A stretch of 6,627 nucleotides of DNA from Candidatus Latescibacterota bacterium (GTDB lineage Bacteria > Latescibacterota > MVCY01). Position numbers and translations under genes: made by a program. The notes below the pieces were generated by a model. It had not been told where the DNA came from, did not search any database, and worked only from the letters and a program-made list of their open reading frames with translations. Location of the stretch: the NCBI GenBank assembly GCA_030608245.1, contig JAUWEO010000102.1, positions 1-6,627 on the forward strand. The letters are read 5' to 3'. This document shows positions 1 through 3,715 of this stretch, in pieces; the first letter of the stretch is position 1; each line of letters begins with the position of its first letter.

Positions 1-189
1 GGGACGAGTAACATTTTTAGGCTTAGTCTCACCAAAACCAAGCTGCACAGCATCATAGCCGTGCTTCTCTTTTTTCCTGACTCCCACTACAGGACAGGGA
101 CCAGCCTGAATCACGGTGGCTGCCACTAAATTCCCATTATCCTTAAATGTCTGTGTCACACCTATTTTTCTGCCAATTATTCCGTTCAT
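1..189 (-). CDS. rplC: 50S ribosomal protein L3, N-terminal 63 codons (truncated by window edge)
   Basis: L3 binds 23S rRNA early in 50S assembly and reaches toward the peptidyl transferase centre. Only the N-terminus is here. The minus strand from 189 reads MNGIIGRKIGVTQTF, then VIQAGPCPVVGV and a segment ending in GYDAVQLGFGETKPKN, which matches the L3 N-terminal pattern (xKIGMTQxF, VIEAGPCxVxxV, YxAxQLGFGExKxKN). The usually conserved Met of KIGMTQ is Val here. The ATG at 187-189 follows the rpsJ stop (TAA, 191-193) by one base. A modest AAGG lies six bases upstream inside the rpsJ end, so translation is probably coupled to rpsJ. The reading frame is open to base 1 and the gene continues outside the window. 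It is the second gene of an S10-type operon. Identity is seen directly from motif and context. Confidence 0.96.
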   Translation of the reverse strand, partial: MNGIIGRKIGVTQTFKDNGNLVAATVIQAGPCPVVGVRKKEKHGYDAVQLGFGETKPKNVTRP

Positions 190-190
190 C

Positions 191-499
191 TTATACCTTA
201 ATTTCCACATCTACTCCCGTCGGCAGATCCAATTTCATCAATGCATCTACAGTTTGGGGTGTTGAGTCGTAGATCTCGATCAACCTCTTATGGACTCTCA
301 TCTCAAACTGCTCACGAGATTTCTTGTCTATGTTAGGAGAGCGAAGCACGGTGTAGACTGTTCTTTTTGTGGGCAGAGGGATAGGACCCAACACCCTGGC
401 TCCACTTCTTTTCACAGTTCGGATTATGTCATCGACCGAACGATCCAACATTGCATGGTCGTAAGCTTTGAGTCTGATTCTGATTTTTTGAGTTGCCAC
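191..499 (-). CDS. rpsJ: 30S ribosomal protein S10 (NusE)
   Basis: S10 sits in the 30S head. As NusE it also joins NusB in antitermination and contacts NusG to couple transcription and translation. The 102-residue product matches the usual 102-103 residues. It has the hallmark segments KIRIRLKAYDH (5-15), RSGARVLGPIPLPTK (31-45), the YTVLRSPNIDKKSREQFEMR region (about 49-68) and TVDALMKLDLPTGVDVEI (83-100). The start is GTG at 497-499, set by the AGGAGG seven bases upstream and by the family N-terminus; no better ATG exists. The stop TAA leaves one base before rplC. S10 is normally the first gene of the S10 operon. Here it follows fusA by 47 bases with no clear terminator or promoter between them, which suggests that the str and S10 clusters are joined. 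Homology is unambiguous. Confidence 0.98.
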   Translation of the reverse strand: MATQKIRIRLKAYDHAMLDRSVDDIIRTVKRSGARVLGPIPLPTKRTVYTVLRSPNIDKKSREQFEMRVHKRLIEIYDSTPQTVDALMKLDLPTGVDVEIKV

Positions 500-506
500 T
501 TATCAA

Positions 507-512
507 CCTCCT
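507..512 (-). promoter_or_regulatory. Ribosome binding site of rpsJ
   Basis: The minus strand reads AGGAGG, then seven bases, then GTG. This full-strength Shine-Dalgarno site fixes the non-ATG start of rpsJ. The rest of the 47-base fusA-rpsJ spacer shows no tuf remnant, terminator hairpin or convincing promoter. Confidence 0.9.
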
Positions 513-546
513 GAAGAAAAGGTCAATTGCCCCGTAAGATACAAAA

Positions 547-2637
547 CTACCCCCGGGGCGAGACCTGAAATTTAGTGATGATCTGGTCAGAGATTGACTG
601 AGGGACCTCTTCGTATTTAGAAAACTGCATAGTATAAACAGCCCGCCCTTGAGTGAGAGATCTGAGTCGGGTGGCATAACCGAACATTTCGACCAGGGGA
701 AGCACTGCAGTGATCACTTGGGCATCAGAACGGGAAAATATCGCCGCAATGCGTCCCCGTCTTGAGTTGAGATCACCGATAACCTCCCCCATATAGTTCT
801 CCGGGACAATAATTTCCACATCCACCACCGGTTCTAACAGGTAAGGATCAGCCTTCCTTGCCCCTTCTCTGAATGCAATAATTCCCGCCATCTTAAAGGC
901 CACCTCAGAGGAATCTACCTCATGGTAAGAACCATCGTACAGACTGACCTTGACATCCTCTATTGGGTATCCTGCCAAAACCCCGCTAGTCAGCGCTTCC
1001 TTCACTCCTCCGGCCACAGCGGGGATGTATTCCCGAGGAATGGCTCCTCTAACTATCTTGTCCTCGAAGATGAAACCTGCCCCTGGTTCAGAGGGCTCCA
1101 ATGCGAGCCATACATGGCCGTACTGTCCTCTCCCTCCCGATTGACGAATGAATTTACCTTCACTGGTAACAGCCTTCCGGATCGATTCCTTATAGGCGAC
1201 CTGAGGACTGCCCACATTGGCTTGAACGTTGAATTCACGAGACATACGATCAGTGATGATCTCCAGGTGCAGTTCCCCCATGCCACCAATCAGAGTCTGC
1301 CCCGTCTCCTTGTTAAACGAGACATTGAAAGTGGGATCTTCCTCAGCAAGTTTCTGCAACGCATCTTCCAGCTGTTGCTGATCGGCTTTCGTCTTGGGCT
1401 CAATGGCAATATAGACCACTGGCTTGTCAAACTCCATTGACTCTAAGATAAGAGGAGAACCTCTCTCGCACAGTGTGTCACCTGTCTTCGTGTGCTTCAA
1501 ACCCACAGCAGCAGCAATATCCCCGGCATAGAGCTCTTCTCTATTTTCCCTCTTATTGGCATGCATCTGAAGAATTCTGCTGATTCTTTCCTTCCGCTCC
1601 AGGGAAGGATTGTAAACATGAGACCCTGCTTTCAACACTCCTGAGTACACCCGCAAGAAGGTCAATCGTCCCACATGGGGATCGGTCATAACCTTAAAAG
1701 CAAGAACGGCCAGGGGGTCCTTGTCAGAAGGTTTTCTTTTCACCTGTTCTCCCGTCAGGGGATGTTTCCCGATTATCTCACCGATATCTAAAGGCGAAGG
1801 CAGATAGTCCACTATACCATCTAATAGGCGTTGGATTCCTTTATTTTTGGCAGCAGAACCACAGAACACCGGGAATACACTCACATTGAGCACTGCCTTG
1901 CGCAGAGCACTCCTGATCTGTGTCGGGGGGATCTCTTTGCCCTCAAGAAAACGCTCCATAAGATGATCATCATAGTCAGACAGGGCCTCTAACATCTGCT
2001 CTCTATACTGATCTGCCTGAGGTTTCAGATCTTTGGGGACAGGATTCTCAGCGAAAACTACCCCAAAGGTATCCTCTTGGTAAGTAACAGCCTTCATAGT
2101 AATAAGGTCTATCAAACCCGTGAATATATCGCCAGAACCAATAGGCAACTGTACAGGCACGAAATTTCCCCCTAATTTATCTTTCAACATATCCAATGCA
2201 TAGTAGAAGTTAGCTCCCACTCTGTCCATTTTGTTTATGAAGGCAAACCTGGGGATGTTATATCGATCTGCTTGCCGCCACACCGTTTCTGACTGTGGTT
2301 CCACTCCGCCAACGGCGCAGAAGATGCCGATGGCCCCATCCAATACTCGCAGGGATCTCTCTACCTCGGCGGTGAAATCCACATGCCCAGGTGTGTCGAT
2401 GATGTTTATCCGGTGATCTCCCCAGAAACAGGTCGTTGCTGCCGAGGTGATGGTGATACCTCGCTCTTTCTCCTGCTCCATCCAATCCATCGTTGCTGAA
2501 CCCTCATCCACTTCTCCCATTCTGTGGAGCTTACCGGTGTAATAAAGGATCCTCTCGGTGGTTGTAGTTTTGCCCGCATCAATATGGGCAATGATTCCGA
2601 TATTGCGGGTATCTTCAAGTGAATATTGTCTGGGCAT
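547..2637 (-). CDS. fusA: Translation elongation factor G (EF-G)
   Basis: EF-G is the cytosolic GTPase that drives tRNA-mRNA translocation and, with RRF, ribosome recycling. The 696-residue product has the full five-domain layout. The G domain shows G1 AHIDAGKT (17-24), switch I ending in EKERGITITSAATT (56-69), G3 DTPGH (81-85, with the catalytic His85), G4 NKMD (135-138) and G5 GSA (260-262). Domain II/III segments follow (DPHVGRLTFLRVYSG, then GMGELHLEI). Domain IV begins near YKESIR (482) and contains the tip loop YDGSYHEVDSSE with His572, equivalent to the decoding-centre His of E. coli EF-G. Domain V starts near LLEPVVDVEI (about 600). This is canonical housekeeping EF-G with no missing key residue. 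The ATG start (2635-2637) gives the family N-terminus MPRQYSLEDTRNIGI. No Shine-Dalgarno match is visible in the 25 bases upstream, unlike its neighbours. The gene follows rpsG by 127 bases and precedes rpsJ by 47. Confidence 0.99.
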   Translation of the reverse strand: MPRQYSLEDTRNIGIIAHIDAGKTTTTERILYYTGKLHRMGEVDEGSATMDWMEQEKERGITITSAATTCFWGDHRINIIDTPGHVDFTAEVERSLRVLDGAIGIFCAVGGVEPQSETVWRQADRYNIPRFAFINKMDRVGANFYYALDMLKDKLGGNFVPVQLPIGSGDIFTGLIDLITMKAVTYQEDTFGVVFAENPVPKDLKPQADQYREQMLEALSDYDDHLMERFLEGKEIPPTQIRSALRKAVLNVSVFPVFCGSAAKNKGIQRLLDGIVDYLPSPLDIGEIIGKHPLTGEQVKRKPSDKDPLAVLAFKVMTDPHVGRLTFLRVYSGVLKAGSHVYNPSLERKERISRILQMHANKRENREELYAGDIAAAVGLKHTKTGDTLCERGSPLILESMEFDKPVVYIAIEPKTKADQQQLEDALQKLAEEDPTFNVSFNKETGQTLIGGMGELHLEIITDRMSREFNVQANVGSPQVAYKESIRKAVTSEGKFIRQSGGRGQYGHVWLALEPSEPGAGFIFEDKIVRGAIPREYIPAVAGGVKEALTSGVLAGYPIEDVKVSLYDGSYHEVDSSEVAFKMAGIIAFREGARKADPYLLEPVVDVEIIVPENYMGEVIGDLNSRRGRIAAIFSRSDAQVITAVLPLVEMFGYATRLRSLTQGRAVYTMQFSKYEEVPQSISDQIITKFQVSPRG

Positions 2638-2713
2638 AGTCTATTTCGTGGTGATTGGCGACTGATGAGATTCTGTCGAAAAATGGCATCTTAAGTAGCA
2701 AGAAGGACATATC

Positions 2714-2742
2714 GTAGAGACGGCCCGCCGGGTCGTCTCTAC
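2714..2742. repeat. Near-perfect palindrome in the rpsG-fusA spacer
   Basis: On the plus strand, GTAGAGACGGCCC (2714-2726) and GGGTCGTCTCTAC (2730-2742) pair over 13 positions around a three-base loop (GCC); one pair is G-T (2723/2733). In the operon transcript (minus strand) the same element forms nine pairs, one A-C mismatch, then three pairs. It lies 23 bases beyond the rpsG stop and 76 bases upstream of the fusA ATG. No T-tract follows on the minus strand, so it is not a classical intrinsic terminator. The GTAGAGACG...CGTCTCTAC arms resemble short dispersed palindromes known from intergenic regions of many environmental bacteria. That it is such a repeat is inference; the palindrome itself is read directly. 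Confidence 0.85.
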
Positions 2743-2764
2743 CTTTCTAACCCTAACCAAGTTG

Positions 2765-3235
2765 CTACCAACGATAGTGGGCAAATGCCTTATTGGCCTC
2801 TGCCATTCTGTGGGTGTCGTCCCGTTTCTTGATAGATGCACCCTCCCCCTTGGAAGCGGCAAGCAACTCCGCTGCCAAGCGTTCTGCCATAGTCTTCTCC
2901 GAACGGGACCTGGTGAAAGAGATTATCCACTTTATAGAAAGGGCAAGTTTGCGCTCCGATCTCACCTCCACCGGTATCTGATAGGTCGCCCCCCCTACTC
3001 GACGGGGCTTAACCTCTACAACCGGCTTGACATTATCTGCCGCCTTCTGGAAAACCTCTAAGCCGTTTTGTCCAGTCTTTTCTTCAATTAAGTCTATTGC
3101 TCTGTAAAATATAGACTCAGCTACACTTTTCTTTCCTTGCCGCATCAGGTTGTTGACGAATTTCGTCACCAAAACACTGCCATATTTGGGATCGGGTAAC
3201 AATTGCCGTTTCTCTGGCCTTCTTCTTCGCGGCAT
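2765..3235 (-). CDS. rpsG: 30S ribosomal protein S7
   Basis: S7 nucleates assembly of the 30S head by binding the 3' major domain of 16S rRNA and lies near the E and P sites. The product is 156 residues, the usual bacterial length. It starts MPRRRRPEKRQLLPDPKYGS and continues with VTKFVNNLMRQGKKSVAE, the PVVEVKPRRVGGATYQIPVE core (about 70-90) and KKRDDTHRMAEANKAFAHYRW at the C-terminus. The frame stays open for 17 more codons upstream, but those codons run through the palindromic spacer and do not resemble S7. The ATG at 3233-3235 has GAGGAGG five bases upstream and gives the family N-terminus, so that start is chosen. In E. coli S7 represses the str operon by binding between rpsL and rpsG; whether that holds here cannot be seen. 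Stop is TAG at 2765-2767. Confidence 0.98.
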   Translation of the reverse strand: MPRRRRPEKRQLLPDPKYGSVLVTKFVNNLMRQGKKSVAESIFYRAIDLIEEKTGQNGLEVFQKAADNVKPVVEVKPRRVGGATYQIPVEVRSERKLALSIKWIISFTRSRSEKTMAERLAAELLAASKGEGASIKKRDDTHRMAEANKAFAHYRW

Positions 3236-3240
3236 CCATT

Positions 3241-3247
3241 CCTCCTC
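3241..3247 (-). promoter_or_regulatory. Ribosome binding site of rpsG
   Basis: The minus strand reads GAGGAGG, then AATGG, then ATG. This strong, well-spaced Shine-Dalgarno site decides between the real S7 start at 3235 and the longer open frame that extends to 3286. Confidence 0.9.
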
Positions 3248-3253
3248 TACTCT

Positions 3254-3328
3254 GCCACTAAGGCACAAAGACACAAAGGAAACCAAGTCACCTATTGTCT
3301 AATCTTCGTGTCTTGGTGTCTTCGTGGC
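3254..3328. repeat. Imperfect inverted repeat with 25-base arms in the rpsL-rpsG spacer
   Basis: Arm 1 (3254-3278) begins GCCACTAAGGCACAAAG and arm 2 (3304-3328) ends GGTGTCTTCGTGGC. The reverse complement of arm 2 matches arm 1 at 21 of 25 positions. The loop is 25 bases (3279-3303). Each arm is also internally repetitive, with near-tandem units such as CACAAAGA and CACAAAGG. The element fills most of the 105-base spacer: arm 2 begins its outer edge 12 bases after the rpsL stop, and arm 1 ends just before the rpsG ribosome site. Similar low-complexity arms (CACGAAGACAC...) are widespread as dispersed intergenic repeats in environmental genomes. A role as a transcript hairpin affecting rpsG expression is possible but is inference. 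Confidence 0.8.
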
Positions 3329-3340
3329 TAAATCCTTATA

Positions 3341-3715
3341 TTAAGATTTAGGTCTTTTAGCGCCGTACTTAGAGCGAGATTTCTTTCTGTCCTCAACTCC
3401 GGCTGTATCCAACACTCCCCGAATGATATGATACCTAACACCAGGAAGGTCTTTAACTCTTCCTCCTCTGACCAAGACAATGGAGTGCTCTTGGAGATTA
3501 TGTCCCTCCCCTGGTATGTAGGCAGTTACCTCTATACCAGTAGTTAGTCGAACTCTGGTCACTTTTTTCAGTGAGGAATTCGGCTTCTTAGGGGTCAGAG
3601 TGTAAACACGGGTACAAACTCCTTTTCTCTGGGGACAATTCCTTAGGGCTGGAGCTGAGTTCTTCTTGGTAACCTTTTTTCGTCCTTTTCTAATTAGCTG
3701 ATTTATAGTCGGCAC
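3341..3715 (-). CDS. rpsL: 30S ribosomal protein S12
   Basis: S12 lies at the decoding centre, contacts helix 44 of 16S rRNA and controls tRNA selection accuracy. The product is 124 residues, the normal length. Its segments are MPTINQLIRKGRKKV, CPQRKGVCTRVYTLTPKKPNSS (27-48), GEGHNLQEHSIVLVRGGRVKD (69-89) and a basic tail ending SKYGAKRPKS. Lys43 and Lys88 (K42 and K87 in E. coli mature numbering) are both lysine, the streptomycin-sensitive state. Asp89, the methylthiolated aspartate in relatives, is present. The start is GTG at 3713-3715: an in-frame TAA three bases upstream (3716-3718) rules out any longer form, and AAGGAGG sits nine bases upstream. The first 26 bases overlap the end of rpoC in another frame, so expression is probably coupled to rpoC. 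Confidence 0.98.
   Translation of the reverse strand: MPTINQLIRKGRKKVTKKNSAPALRNCPQRKGVCTRVYTLTPKKPNSSLKKVTRVRLTTGIEVTAYIPGEGHNLQEHSIVLVRGGRVKDLPGVRYHIIRGVLDTAGVEDRKKSRSKYGAKRPKS

Noticed and set aside
500..546. Sigma-70 promoter for the S10 operon (TTGACC on the minus strand in the fusA-rpsJ spacer).
   Set aside because: A 16-17 base spacing puts the only possible -10 on top of the rpsJ start codon with a poor match, so it is not supported.
922..1440. Open reading frame of 172 codons on the plus strand inside fusA.
   Set aside because: It lies fully antisense to the highly conserved EF-G coding sequence, has no recognisable domain and no ribosome site was seen. It is a shadow of fusA codon structure.
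2662..2681. Hammerhead-ribozyme-like core on the plus strand: CTGATGA, then GATTCTGTC able to form a short stem II, then GAAA.
   Set aside because: The core strings are in the right order, but neither flank gives a convincing stem I or stem III, and no suitable cleavage triplet pairs in place. It is also antisense to the operon. Probably chance; a covariance-model search (Rfam hammerhead families) would settle it.
2714..2742. Rho-independent terminator between rpsG and fusA.
   Set aside because: The hairpin is strong but no U-run follows it on the operon strand, and fusA has no convincing promoter after it.
3236..3286. A 17-codon upstream extension of S7.
   Set aside because: The extension is a translation of the inverted-repeat spacer. 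The downstream ATG has a strong ribosome site and yields the exact 156-residue S7.
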